This document shows positions 27,661 through 35,374 of a stretch of 64,000 nucleotides of DNA, piece after piece (within the stretch, counting starts at the first letter, position 1; each line of letters starts with the position of its first letter). Position numbers and translations under genes: made by a program. Below the pieces are notes generated by a model, which did no database searches, was not told the DNA's origin, and saw only the letters and a list, made by a program, of their open reading frames with translations. This DNA is from Rhizobium rosettiformans W3. GTDB taxonomy: Bacteria > Pseudomonadota > Alphaproteobacteria > Rhizobiales > Rhizobiaceae. The stretch covers positions 248,001-312,000 of the forward strand of contig NZ_STGU01000002.1 of the NCBI RefSeq assembly GCF_004912135.1, written 5' to 3'.

Positions 27661-27792
27661 TTACTTGACCGACGGGGTCGGCTGGGATGGCTGGCGGACC
27701 TGGCGCCATTCGTTTTCGAGGCGCTGCAGGACATGGGCCGGGATCGTGGCCGGGGCGGCGGTCTTGGGCGAAGTGGTGGTCGTCGTCTGCAT
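27661..27792 (-). CDS. small hypothetical protein, 43 aa
   Basis: A 43-codon ORF with an AGGAGGG ribosome binding site 5 bases before the ATG. The product is Thr- and Pro-rich at its ends with a helical centre (PAHVLQRLENEWRQVRQP). A strong terminator follows it, supporting a real transcription unit. I do not recognise it. It is the first reverse-strand gene within the GTA cluster. Confidence 0.65.
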   Translation of the reverse strand: MQTTTTTSPKTAAPATIPAHVLQRLENEWRQVRQPSQPTPSVK

Positions 27793-27893
27793 GTCTTCCC
27801 TCCTCATGCTGGAAGTGTCGGCTTCCAGAACGTCTGCGTGGGCGGAAAGTTCCACACTGTTAAAGCTTTGTAAATGTGAACGGAACGCGCTCT

Positions 27894-27920
27894 AAACGAT
27901 TGAAATTTCTTCAATCGTTT
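27894..27920 (+). promoter_or_regulatory. perfect hairpin upstream of the endolysin gene
   Basis: AAACGATTGAA (27894-27904) and TTCAATCGTTT (27910-27920) form a perfect 11-bp stem with a 5-nt loop. A T-rich tail follows (TAGTTTTC, then CTTTTTTTCC). It is about 80 bp before the endolysin start. It could be a terminator for readthrough from upstream, an operator, or an attenuator. Confidence 0.5.
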
Positions 27921-28002
27921 TAGTTTTCAACTTTTTTTCCTGAAAGCTCTCGAGTGCCTGGCGGCCGAGGGCGGCCACCGTCTCCGAAACGAGGATCTGA
28001 TC

Positions 28003-28623
28003 ATGCGGATCGACCGGCGAATCGTCTTCGCGGGGCTGCGCCATGCCGTCTTCGGCGGGCGGTTGACCCAGGGGCAGGTGGAGGGGATCGAGGCGGTGCT
28101 GACGCGCTTTTGCGCCCGCGGCTGGGCCGATCCGCGCTGGCTCGCCTATATGCTGGCAACCGCACATCACGAGACGGCCGGCACGATGCAGGCGGTCCGC
28201 GAGACGCTGGCTGCGACCGACGAGGAGGCCGTGGCGCGGCTGGAGCGGGCCTGGCGCGGTGGCAAGCTGCCGACGGTAAAGACACCTTATTGGCGGCGGG
28301 ATGCCGAGGGGCGGAGCTATTATGGGCGGGGGCTGGTGCAGATCACCCATCGCGAGAATTACGCCAAGATGAGCCGGGTGACCGGGCTCGATCTTGTGGC
28401 AGAGCCGGATCTGGCCCTCAGATTGGACGTCTCCGCGACCATTCTGGTGGTCGGCATGACCGAGGGGCTGTTTTCGGGCGCAAGGCTTTCCGACTTCTTC
28501 TCCGGCACCACGGCGGACTGGACGGGCGCGCGAAAAATCGTCAACGGCACGGATCGGGCGAAGAAGATCGCGGTGACGGCAAGGAGCTTCGACGCGGCCA
28601 TCCGCGCCGGGCTGGTGGTGTGA
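28003..28623 (+). CDS. GH19-type endolysin (lysozyme/chitinase-like)
   Basis: 206 residues from an ATG with GAGG upstream. The sequence LATAHHETAGTM carries the catalytic region of the GH19 family (HETxG), and YYGRGLVQITHRENY follows with the conserved Y-G-R-G-x-x-Q-x-T pattern. Such proteins degrade peptidoglycan and serve as phage endolysins. It lies within the GTA cluster between the terminase and portal genes, and could release particles with the holin candidate at the other end. No signal peptide is visible. Confidence 0.85.
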   Translation: MRIDRRIVFAGLRHAVFGGRLTQGQVEGIEAVLTRFCARGWADPRWLAYMLATAHHETAGTMQAVRETLAATDEEAVARLERAWRGGKLPTVKTPYWRRDAEGRSYYGRGLVQITHRENYAKMSRVTGLDLVAEPDLALRLDVSATILVVGMTEGLFSGARLSDFFSGTTADWTGARKIVNGTDRAKKIAVTARSFDAAIRAGLVV

Positions 28624-28694
28624 GCGGGCGCATTGAGCGGTGGCGCCGGCGGTGCTATCGGCTGTTGCGCTGCAACAGCTCTTGAAGGTGCCCC

Positions 28695-29000
28695 ATGATC
28701 CGTCACATCGTCTTCTTCACTGTGAGCCCCGAACATCTCAAGGCGGTCCGGGCGGGGCTGTCGATCCTGACGGAAATCCCGAGTGCTGCGCGGCTGGAGA
28801 TCGGCACCAATGTGAAGACCGACGGCTTTCACCGCAGCATCGACCTCGTGGTTTACGGCGAATTCGAGGATGAGAGAGCCCTTGCCGCCTACAAGGCGCA
28901 TCCGCTCTATGAGGAGAGCATCCGCCGGGTGAAGCCGCTGCGCGAGGAGCGGTTTGCGGCGGATTATGTGGTGGAGGATGCGGTGCGAGGGCGGGTGTGA
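28695..29000 (+). CDS. Dabb-domain (A/B barrel) protein
   Basis: 101 residues, starting MIRHIVFFTV with GAAGG upstream. It matches the Dabb dimeric alpha-beta barrel family (stress-responsive A/B barrel), with SIDLVVYGEFEDERALAAYK in the centre and YEESIRRVKPL at the end. Function in bacteria unclear; often linked to aromatic or heme-binding chemistry. It lies 71 bp after the endolysin gene and may be co-transcribed. Confidence 0.85.
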   Translation: MIRHIVFFTVSPEHLKAVRAGLSILTEIPSAARLEIGTNVKTDGFHRSIDLVVYGEFEDERALAAYKAHPLYEESIRRVKPLREERFAADYVVEDAVRGRV

Positions 29001-29008
29001 GTGGCCTC

Positions 29009-29407
29009 TCAGGCCGGGTTTAGCAAGGGCTCCAATCGGTCTGCAAGAAGGGACGGATCGTCCGTTCCGATGATCAGCGCCTCGATCACATATTTCAGCT
29101 GCTCCTGCTGTTCTACATCGAGAACCAGATTGTAGCCGTTGATGGCGATGAAATAGCGACCCGAAAGCCAGGCTGTCCGCTTGTTGCCCTGCTCGAAGGC
29201 ATGTGCCTTGCCGATTGCCTGGACAAGGCAACTGGCGAGCCAGGAGACGGAGGATATCTGGCGATACTCTGCCTGGAACCGCGGACGGTGCAGCGCACCT
29301 TCGAGGGCGAGGCGGTCGCGCAGATAGTGGTTCTCCGAAGTGCCGCGAAGCAAACGTCTGTTGATCGCAATCACATCCTCGATTGCAATCCAGAGGGGTT
29401 CGCTCAT
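29009..29407 (-). CDS. doc: Doc-type Fic toxin
   Basis: 132 residues. The Fic active-site motif is present as HAFEQGNKRTAW near the middle, and LNLVLDVEQQEQLKY-like text follows. The opening EPLWIAIEDVIAINRRLL matches Doc proteins. Doc phosphorylates EF-Tu and so stops translation in the family prototype. The gene lies 4 nt after the 62-codon antitoxin candidate and convergent with the Dabb gene. A related module occurs at 61.3 kb. Confidence 0.88.
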   Translation of the reverse strand: MSEPLWIAIEDVIAINRRLLRGTSENHYLRDRLALEGALHRPRFQAEYRQISSVSWLASCLVQAIGKAHAFEQGNKRTAWLSGRYFIAINGYNLVLDVEQQEQLKYVIEALIIGTDDPSLLADRLEPLLNPA

Positions 29408-29411
29408 GTGG

Positions 29412-29600
29412 TCACTTGGCCAAATGATCCAAGATGATCTTGTCGGTCACGAGCAGGTCTTCGACGAAATCGTCGACCTCCGGAGGATTTGACACCGGCT
29501 TAGCAGCCTTTGCCAGCTGTGCGCCGGGTACGACAGCCGCCTGCGCCCGGTCAGCGCCGGGTCCGGCATCGATCTTGTTCGTTTTCGAGCGCGGGGTCAT
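29412..29600 (-). CDS. Doc-associated antitoxin candidate
   Basis: 62 residues: a basic and Ala-rich N-terminal half, then an acidic helix with VDDFVEDLLVTDKIILDHLAK at the end. It is not recognisably a Phd protein. The final LAK and the helical leucines resemble the 56-codon antitoxin at 61.7 kb, which lies upstream of another Doc gene, so the two form a small family of Doc partners. It precedes doc by 4 nt. Confidence 0.65.
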   Translation of the reverse strand: MTPRSKTNKIDAGPGADRAQAAVVPGAQLAKAAKPVSNPPEVDDFVEDLLVTDKIILDHLAK

Positions 29601-29708
29601 GGGAGAAATATAGAGTACCTTCGAGTTTATTGCCAGATGCGGCGTGGCGGAGGTGGAGCTTGGGCTGCCCCTGCGGCAGGCGATTTGCGGAGCAGCGGGG
29701 CGCCCGGT

Positions 29709-30683
29709 TCAGCTCTGCTTCAGCACGACTTGGCCGAGATCCGCAGCATGGGCCTCAAGGGCCGCCATTGCTTCCGGCCAGATGGTCGCGTCGATATTGA
29801 GGGCGGTTCTCAGCCAGGCGAGCGTCATGCGTTGGGTGACGGCGAGGCGTTCGGGATCTTCGTCGTCGGTTTCCCTGGCGTCGTAACCGGCGATGCCGCC
29901 GAGGCCGTGTTTGCCTCTGAAGAGGGTCAGCAGCGCTTCGGCGCCCGGGGCGTGGCGATAGGGATCGACATGCCAGTCAGCGCCGCGGGGTGTCAGATGC
30001 GGATTGTCGTCGGCATCACCGGCAACAACCAGGGTGCGGGTCGTGAGCGTCGAGAAATCCGGGTTGAGCGTGGTGTAGTTCTTGCGGGCGTGATCGCTGA
30101 GGCTGTCGCCGCCGAGGCCGGGGGCGGCGAGAAGCACGCCGGCCTTGATGCGCGGCTCCGGATGGCGGACGCGGGTGACGGCCGGGTCGGCGGTGTCGGT
30201 AAGGCCGGCGCCGAGCAGCATGCCGACGGTCTGGCCGCCGAGGGAATGGCCGATCGCCGCGATGCGGTCATGGTCGAGCCGGCCGGCCAGTATGGGCGCG
30301 GCCTCTTCGATGGCGGCCAAATTGTCGAGGATCAACCTCATGTCGTCGAGCCGCGACTGCCAGAAGAAGGGATAGCCGGGTGCTGCCTCGCCCAGGCCCG
30401 CGACCTTGGAATTGGCATGGGTCGGCTGGATGACGATGAAGCCATGAGCGGCGTAGAAATCGACAAGCGGGCCATAGCCATCCTTCGAAGGAATATAGAG
30501 CGAGGGGCCGTGTCCATGCGAGAGCAGGATGATCGGGAGATCGCCTCCGGTCATGGGGGCGGTGACGCGCAGCTCCAGGGGGCGGCCGCGGTCCGGCGCG
30601 GGCAGGGTGATCGGGTTGATGGTGATGGTGGTTTGCGGCGCGAGCGAGGGAATGGCGCGGGCCTTGGTGACGAGATTATTCAT
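29709..30683 (-). CDS. alpha/beta hydrolase
   Basis: 324 residues with GGAGG 6 bases before the ATG. The nucleophile elbow is IGHSLGGQTVGML, and LLSHGHGPSLYIPSKDGYG holds the oxyanion region of the family (dienelactone hydrolase or PAF-acetylhydrolase-like). A possible catalytic His is in FRGKHGLGGIAGYD. No signal peptide. It is divergent from a TetR gene with two operators between them, so it is probably repressed by that TetR protein. Substrate unknown. Confidence 0.85.
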   Translation of the reverse strand: MNNLVTKARAIPSLAPQTTITINPITLPAPDRGRPLELRVTAPMTGGDLPIILLSHGHGPSLYIPSKDGYGPLVDFYAAHGFIVIQPTHANSKVAGLGEAAPGYPFFWQSRLDDMRLILDNLAAIEEAAPILAGRLDHDRIAAIGHSLGGQTVGMLLGAGLTDTADPAVTRVRHPEPRIKAGVLLAAPGLGGDSLSDHARKNYTTLNPDFSTLTTRTLVVAGDADDNPHLTPRGADWHVDPYRHAPGAEALLTLFRGKHGLGGIAGYDARETDDEDPERLAVTQRMTLAWLRTALNIDATIWPEAMAALEAHAADLGQVVLKQS

Positions 30684-30734
30684 GGGAAGCCTCCGGGGAC
30701 TGGATTTCGAGGGGCGATCGGGCTAGGGATTAAT

Positions 30735-30782
30735 CGGAACACTGTTCCGAATGCTGGATGGATATACGGAACGAAGTTCCGT
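30735..30782. promoter_or_regulatory. two TetR-type operators between tetR and the hydrolase
   Basis: CGGAACACTGTTCCG (30735-30749) is a perfect inverted repeat with a 1-bp centre. ACGGAACGAAGTTCCGT (30766-30782) is a related one with a 3-bp centre. The half-site CGGAAC is common to both. They lie between the two divergent starts, as expected for autoregulated TetR systems. Confidence 0.75.
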
Positions 30783-30828
30783 TTAGCAAGGGCTGCGCGA
30801 AATTTTGGCGTGCGGCAGGAGAATGCGC

Positions 30829-31449
30829 ATGGGCGATGAGGCCGAGAACCACCAGGAAAGCGCGCCGCAGGAGGAGATGCCGCGGGTGCGCGCCGATGCG
30901 CGGCGCAACGAAGATGCGCTGCTGGAGGCGGCCAAGGCGATCTTTTCGGAAAGCGGCGTCGACGCCCCGGCACGCGAGATAGCAAGCCGCGCCGGCGTCG
31001 GCGTCGGCACGCTCTATCGCCGCTTCCCGAGCCGCGCGGAGCTGGTGATCGCTGTCTTCAAGCGCGAGGTCGATACTTGCACGGCGGAGGCGGCCGTGCT
31101 GGCCGAAAACCACCCGGCCGGCGAGGCGCTCACCCTGTGGCTGCGCCGCTATACGAAGTTCATTGCGACGAAGCGGGGTCTGGCCCAGGCCCTGCATTCC
31201 GGCGATCCGGCCTTTCAGGGTCTGCCCGACTATTTCCGTCAGAATTTCGAGCCGGCACTGACACGGCTCTTGGACGCCGCCGTTGAGGCGGGTGTGGTTC
31301 GGCCCGGAATCGAGCCGTATGAACTGCTGCGCGCCATCGGCAACCTGGCGTCGATCAAGACTGCGGCCCCGGACGGGGAGACGCCCGTGATGGTCGAGCT
31401 TCTGATCGATGGTTTGCGGTTTGGCGCTGGCAAGGACATGGCTGGCTGA
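30829..31449 (+). CDS. TetR/AcrR-family repressor
   Basis: 206 residues from the ATG at 30829 (GGAG 7 bases upstream, against an earlier frame at 30805). The N-terminal TetR helix-turn-helix is DALLEAAKAIFSESGVDAPA then AGVGVGTLYRRFPSRAELV. A ligand-binding helical domain follows. It probably represses the divergent hydrolase and itself, using the operators at 30735-30782. Ligand unknown. It sits upstream of the portal gene in the same direction. Confidence 0.9.
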   Translation: MGDEAENHQESAPQEEMPRVRADARRNEDALLEAAKAIFSESGVDAPAREIASRAGVGVGTLYRRFPSRAELVIAVFKREVDTCTAEAAVLAENHPAGEALTLWLRRYTKFIATKRGLAQALHSGDPAFQGLPDYFRQNFEPALTRLLDAAVEAGVVRPGIEPYELLRAIGNLASIKTAAPDGETPVMVELLIDGLRFGAGKDMAG

Positions 31450-31547
31450 AGCAGCCAGATGAAGCTGAGAATGTGCACAGACGAGGCCCGGGCCGACCTT
31501 TGATGGCCGCCCGATCCGTTTTTCATTCCTGTCGAGGAACAGATCCC

Positions 31548-32720
31548 ATGAAACTTCCCTTCCGTCTGCCCTGGGCTGAAGCCCGGGATCGAGCCGCCAT
31601 GCCTGAGGAGAAGGCGCTCACTCCCCGTCCGGGAACGGCGCTGGCGCTGATTGCCGGCGAAGGCGAGGCCCGGTGGACGGGGAGGTCCTATGCGGCGCTG
31701 GCGCGCGAGGGCTTCATGAAGAACCCGGTGGCGCATCGCTGCGTGCGGCTGGTGTCGGAGGCGGCCGCGAGTATCGCCTTCCTTGCTTATCAGCGGGAGA
31801 CGGAGCGGCCGGAGCATCCGGCGCTAACGCTTCTCGCCAGGCCGAACGGGGCGATGACGGGGGCGGATTTTCTGGAAACGCTCTACGGGCAGCTGCTGCT
31901 TTCGGGCAATGCCTATGTGGAGGCAGTGGCGGCCGGTGGGCGCGGTTCGGAGCGGGCGGCGGAGCTGCATCTGCTGCGGCCGGATCGGGTGAGCGTGGTG
32001 ACAGGCGCCGATGGCTGGCCGTCGGCCTATGACTATCGCGCCGGCACCAGGGCCAGGCGGATTGCGTTGGACGGGCTCTTGCATCTCAAACTCTTTCACC
32101 CGCTCGACGATCACGAGGGCTTTGCGCCGCTCGCGGCAGCGCAAGTTGCGCTTGATCTGCACAATGCGGCGGGGCGCTGGAACAAGGCGCTCTTGGACAA
32201 TTCGGCACGGCCTTCCGGTGCGCTGGTCTATCAGCCGAAGGAGGGCGGCAATCTCTCCGCCGACCAGTATCAGCGGCTGAAGACCGAGCTCGACGAGGGC
32301 TATTCCGGCCCGATGCGGGCAGGGCGACCGCTGCTGCTCGAGGGCGGGCTCGACTGGAAGTCGATGGGGCTGTCGCCCAAGGACATGGATTTCGTCGAGG
32401 CGAAGAACGGCGCTGCCCGCGACATCGCGCTCGCCTTCGGCGTGCCGCCCATGCTGCTCGGCATTCCCGGCGACAACACCTATGCCAATTACCAGGAGGC
32501 CAACCGCGCCTTCTATCGCCTGACCGTGCTGCCGCTCGTGACGCGAACCGGGGCATCGCTCTCGGTGTTTCTGGGCGAGCTGACGGGCGAGGCGGTGAGG
32601 CTGGTGCCGGATCTGGATACTGTGGCGGGCTTGGCAGCGGAACGGGATGCGCTCTGGGCGCGCGTCGGCGCGGCGGCGTTTTTGACGGACGAGGAGAAGC
32701 GGGAGGCGGTGGGGTATTGA
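31548..32720 (+). CDS. GTA portal protein (g3)
   Basis: 390 residues from the ATG at 31548 (AGGAACA upstream; the frame from 31473 is not supported). HK97-family portal features: VAHRCVRLVSEAAASIAFLA near the N-terminus and LAFGVPPMLLGIPGD, then YANYQEANRAFYRLTVLPL. The portal forms the dodecameric ring through which DNA enters the head. It is separated from the terminase by about 4.2 kb of unrelated genes, unlike in compact GTA clusters. Confidence 0.9.
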   Translation: MKLPFRLPWAEARDRAAMPEEKALTPRPGTALALIAGEGEARWTGRSYAALAREGFMKNPVAHRCVRLVSEAAASIAFLAYQRETERPEHPALTLLARPNGAMTGADFLETLYGQLLLSGNAYVEAVAAGGRGSERAAELHLLRPDRVSVVTGADGWPSAYDYRAGTRARRIALDGLLHLKLFHPLDDHEGFAPLAAAQVALDLHNAAGRWNKALLDNSARPSGALVYQPKEGGNLSADQYQRLKTELDEGYSGPMRAGRPLLLEGGLDWKSMGLSPKDMDFVEAKNGAARDIALAFGVPPMLLGIPGDNTYANYQEANRAFYRLTVLPLVTRTGASLSVFLGELTGEAVRLVPDLDTVAGLAAERDALWARVGAAAFLTDEEKREAVGY

Positions 32721-33044
32721 GGGGCTCTTTACCTCTCCCCCCCTGTGGGAGAGGTTACAAAATCGAGGGCTTGAGAGCGATCAGGGCTAAACTTCAGATT
32801 TTGTTGGTGAGGGGACCGGTAAAGATGGCACCTGGGTTGGGGCGCGCGCGCCACTCTGCTGGACGGAAGGGTGGGGTGTCACGGGCGCAGTGGCAACTGA
32901 ACGGATCCCCTCACTTGCGAAATCTGAAGTTTAGGCGGCTTGCGCTCCCCTAAGCCTTCGATTTCGCTTTCTCCCCCACAATGGGGGGAGAGGGAGCGGG
33001 CCGCACAGCACTGCGCCTATTGCTGCTTAACGAGTTTAGATCCT
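32721..33044. repeat. composite repeat element Y/X after the portal gene
   Basis: About 320 bp with no gene. An X unit (reverse; CCTGATCGCTCTCAAGCCCT-like on that strand) ends at GGTGAGGGGACC near 32820. A Y unit GATCCCCTCACTTGCGAAAT begins at about 32903. The same units face each other at 25400-25700, but here they point outward. A CTCCCCCACAATGGGGGGAG end is at 32970-32992. Confidence 0.7.
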
Positions 33045-33908
33045 TCAGCCCTTGTCGTTTTCGCCCGTTGACGGCGCCGGCGAGAGCAACAGTGGCGCGA
33101 CAGAAAGCCGGCGGCTGATCATAGCGAGCGCGGTACGACGCAGGGTATGCAGGCGATGGCCGAGTGCGGTCATCTCCGCTTCGAGTTTGATGTCGCAGGC
33201 TTGAGCACCCTTGCGGCCGTAGAAGACATAGGCGAGCGCGATCGACAGCATGGCCATGAGACCGGCGGCGATCAGCACGTCGGAGAGGAAATGCGCGCCA
33301 AACGCGATGCGGTTGAGCGCGGTCAGCGCGGCAAACAGGCTGAGCAGCACGAAGACGCAGCGCCGCCAGACAACAGGCACGAAGAAGGCGAGCGGGACGA
33401 GGCAGACGACGACCGCGGCCTCGCCCGAGACGAAGGAACGATCGTCGAAGAAATCGCCGCCGAAGGCCCAGGCATGCACGAAGAGATCGTCTCCGCCGAA
33501 GTCGATGGTGCTGCGCGGGCGCGGACGGTCGAAGATCGGCTTGAAGATGCCGTTCACCAGAAGTGCCGGGCCGAGCAGGAAGAGACTTGCGAAATAGAGC
33601 GTGAAACGTGGCGGGAAAAGCGACGGCCGCGAGGGATAGATGAGTTTCAGCACCAGGCCGAAGACGAGCACGATGGTGAGCGTCAGCGGGAAATACTGGC
33701 CGAAGGCGCGGAAGGTGTTGAGCGCGGTCATCTTGCTCGCCGGAAAGCCTCGGCCTTCGACATAGAACAATCGGCTGACGGCGATGTCGATCTGCGGGAA
33801 GGTGACGAAGATTGCCGACAAGGTCAGCGTGACGAGCAGCGCAATGAGAAGCGGTTTTTCCTGGAAGGTGCCGCGCGGCGCGCGCACATCCTGCGTGACA
33901 TAGACCAT
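33045..33908 (-). CDS. PAP2-family membrane phosphatase
   Basis: 287 residues from the ATG at 33908 (GGGGGA upstream). Six or so membrane segments. The three PAP2 motifs are recognisable: KPIFDRPRPR (KxxxxxxRP type), RSFVSGEAAVVV in place of PSGH, and NRIAFGAHFLSDVL with the catalytic His and Asp. The usual His of PSGH is Glu here. Related proteins dephosphorylate lipid A or lipid phosphates. It lies alone on the reverse strand within the GTA cluster. Confidence 0.85.
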   Translation of the reverse strand: MVYVTQDVRAPRGTFQEKPLLIALLVTLTLSAIFVTFPQIDIAVSRLFYVEGRGFPASKMTALNTFRAFGQYFPLTLTIVLVFGLVLKLIYPSRPSLFPPRFTLYFASLFLLGPALLVNGIFKPIFDRPRPRSTIDFGGDDLFVHAWAFGGDFFDDRSFVSGEAAVVVCLVPLAFFVPVVWRRCVFVLLSLFAALTALNRIAFGAHFLSDVLIAAGLMAMLSIALAYVFYGRKGAQACDIKLEAEMTALGHRLHTLRRTALAMISRRLSVAPLLLSPAPSTGENDKG

Positions 33909-34213
33909 GACCATCCCCCGATGTCCTTGAACCCATGCCTTTGATCGCCCGGCAGGATGAAAGCCGTATGACGATTGCATTGTGGTTTTGTGGCAAAGGG
34001 CGGGACGACCGGCCACTTCCAGTTCTGCTTGAAGGAGCTGAATCGGTCTGTGAAGGCCCGGCGCCAAGCGATTCACCAGACTCAACAATCGGGTGACGCG
34101 GGAAGGGCCTCGCAGACGACGGATGATGGGAAAAGAGACGCCGGCCGCAGCCTTTTCGGGCGGGATCGTACCGGCCGGCGTCGATCCAGAAGCTAACCGC
34201 GAAAGATGAACAA
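33909..34213. other. intergenic region with a long inverted repeat
   Basis: About 305 bp between the divergent PAP2 and DUF6107 genes. An 11-bp perfect repeat, GACGCCGGCCG (34137-34147) and CGGCCGGCGTC (34172-34182), could form a hairpin. No gene is supported here. Confidence 0.45.
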
Positions 34214-34531
34214 ATGACTGATCTCGGCCATGACGGCGGAGTGACTTCCGCACGTCTGATCGGTGCTGTCGCGGGCTCCGCGATTTCGCTGGTCTACCTG
34301 CTTCCCAAGCATCGCCGCGAGGCGGCGGTGCGCTTCCTGACCGGGGTCGCCTGCGGGCTGATCTTCGGCGGCCCGACGGGTGTCTGGGGCGCGACGCGGC
34401 TTGGTCTGGAGGGTCGGCTGTCGCCTTCGGAGGTGATGCTAGCCGGCGCCACGCTTGCCTCCTTCACCGCCTGGTGGGGGCTGGGGCTGCTGGTGCGGCT
34501 GACCGGCCGGGCGGGGGAGAAGGTGCGATGA
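34214..34531 (+). CDS. DUF6107-type membrane protein (GTA g3.5 position)
   Basis: 105 residues with two or three hydrophobic segments (IGAVAGSAISLVYLLP, ASFTAWWGLGLLVRL) and a Gly-rich middle (GVACGLIFGGPTGVWGA). It lies between portal and prohead protease, the position of the short g3.5 gene in RcGTA and of DUF6107 proteins in Rhizobiales clusters. No catalytic motif is seen. Probably a GTA component or a particle-assembly factor. Confidence 0.65.
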   Translation: MTDLGHDGGVTSARLIGAVAGSAISLVYLLPKHRREAAVRFLTGVACGLIFGGPTGVWGATRLGLEGRLSPSEVMLAGATLASFTAWWGLGLLVRLTGRAGEKVR

Positions 34532-34793
34532 CATGGCGGCTTCCGTATGGAGAACAGCCCCTCATCCGGCTGCCGCCACCTTCTCCCCGCAGGCGGGGAG
34601 AAGGGCATCGAGGCCGGCGTCTTGCCTCCTTCTCCCCGTTCTCGGGGAGAAGGTCCCGGCAGGGGGATGAGGGGCAATCCCAAGGGCATCTTTCTTCCAA
34701 ACGGGATCACCCCCACCCGCCGCTTTGCGGCGACCTCCCCCCTCAAGGGGGAGGTGGGTGCCAGCACAATCAACATCACGAGGAGACGGGCCC
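34532..34793. repeat. family D and family A repeats
   Basis: Family D with two CCTTCTCCCCG arms spans about 34558-34675, and family A (GCCGCTTTGCGGCGACCTCC) follows at 34705-34760. The region is non-coding and lies between the DUF6107 and prohead protease genes. Confidence 0.8.
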
Positions 34794-35369
34794 ATGCAGG
34801 CTTTGGAAACGGAGGGTAGGCCGCGGTTTTGTTCTGCCGGGCTGACGCTGAAGGGCGTGGCGGGCGACGGGCGGTTTTCGGGTTATGCAAGCCTGTTCGG
34901 CGAGGTGGATCTCGGGCGCGATGCGATCGAGCCGGGGGCCTTTGCCGCGTCGCTTGCAAAGCGCGGGGCAGGCGGCGTGCGCATGCTCTACCAGCATGAT
35001 CCGGCCGAGGTGATCGGCCGCTGGACTGATATCCGCGAGGATGAGCGCGGGCTTTATGTCGAGGGCAAGCTTGCCACCGATGTGGCCCGTGCCCGCGAGG
35101 TGCATGCGCTGATGAAAGCGGGTGCGCTCGACGGGCTGTCGATCGGCTTTCGGGCGGTGAAATCCCGCAGCGATCGCAAGAGCGGCGTGCGGCGCATTCT
35201 GGAGGCCGATCTCTGGGAGATCTCGGTGGTGACCTTTCCCATGCTGCCGACGGCCAGGGTCTCCAATGTCAAGCACAGGCGGTTTTACCGCGACAGGGAA
35301 ACCGAGCTTGTCCGGCTGATGCGCCGGGCGGCCCGGTCGATGGCGAACAATCACTTCATGAAAGGATGA
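34794..35369 (+). CDS. GTA prohead protease (g4)
   Basis: 191 residues from the ATG at 34794 (GGAG 9 bases upstream). HK97-type prohead protease: FSGYASLFGEVDLGRD and IEPGAFAASL near the start, the catalytic His in LYQHDPAEVIG, and the Ser in LDGLSIGFRAVKSR. It would process the capsid scaffold region during head maturation. It overlaps the capsid gene. Confidence 0.92.
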   Translation: MQALETEGRPRFCSAGLTLKGVAGDGRFSGYASLFGEVDLGRDAIEPGAFAASLAKRGAGGVRMLYQHDPAEVIGRWTDIREDERGLYVEGKLATDVARAREVHALMKAGALDGLSIGFRAVKSRSDRKSGVRRILEADLWEISVVTFPMLPTARVSNVKHRRFYRDRETELVRLMRRAARSMANNHFMKG

Positions 35370-35374
35370 GCGAC

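Noticed and set aside
32717..32953. 78-residue forward ORF after the portal
   Set aside because: Encoded by the composite X/Y repeat and overlapping the portal stop; translated repeat.
33147..33944. Forward ORF over the PAP2 gene
   Set aside because: Glu/Arg-rich shadow with no domain; the reverse frame has PAP2 motifs.
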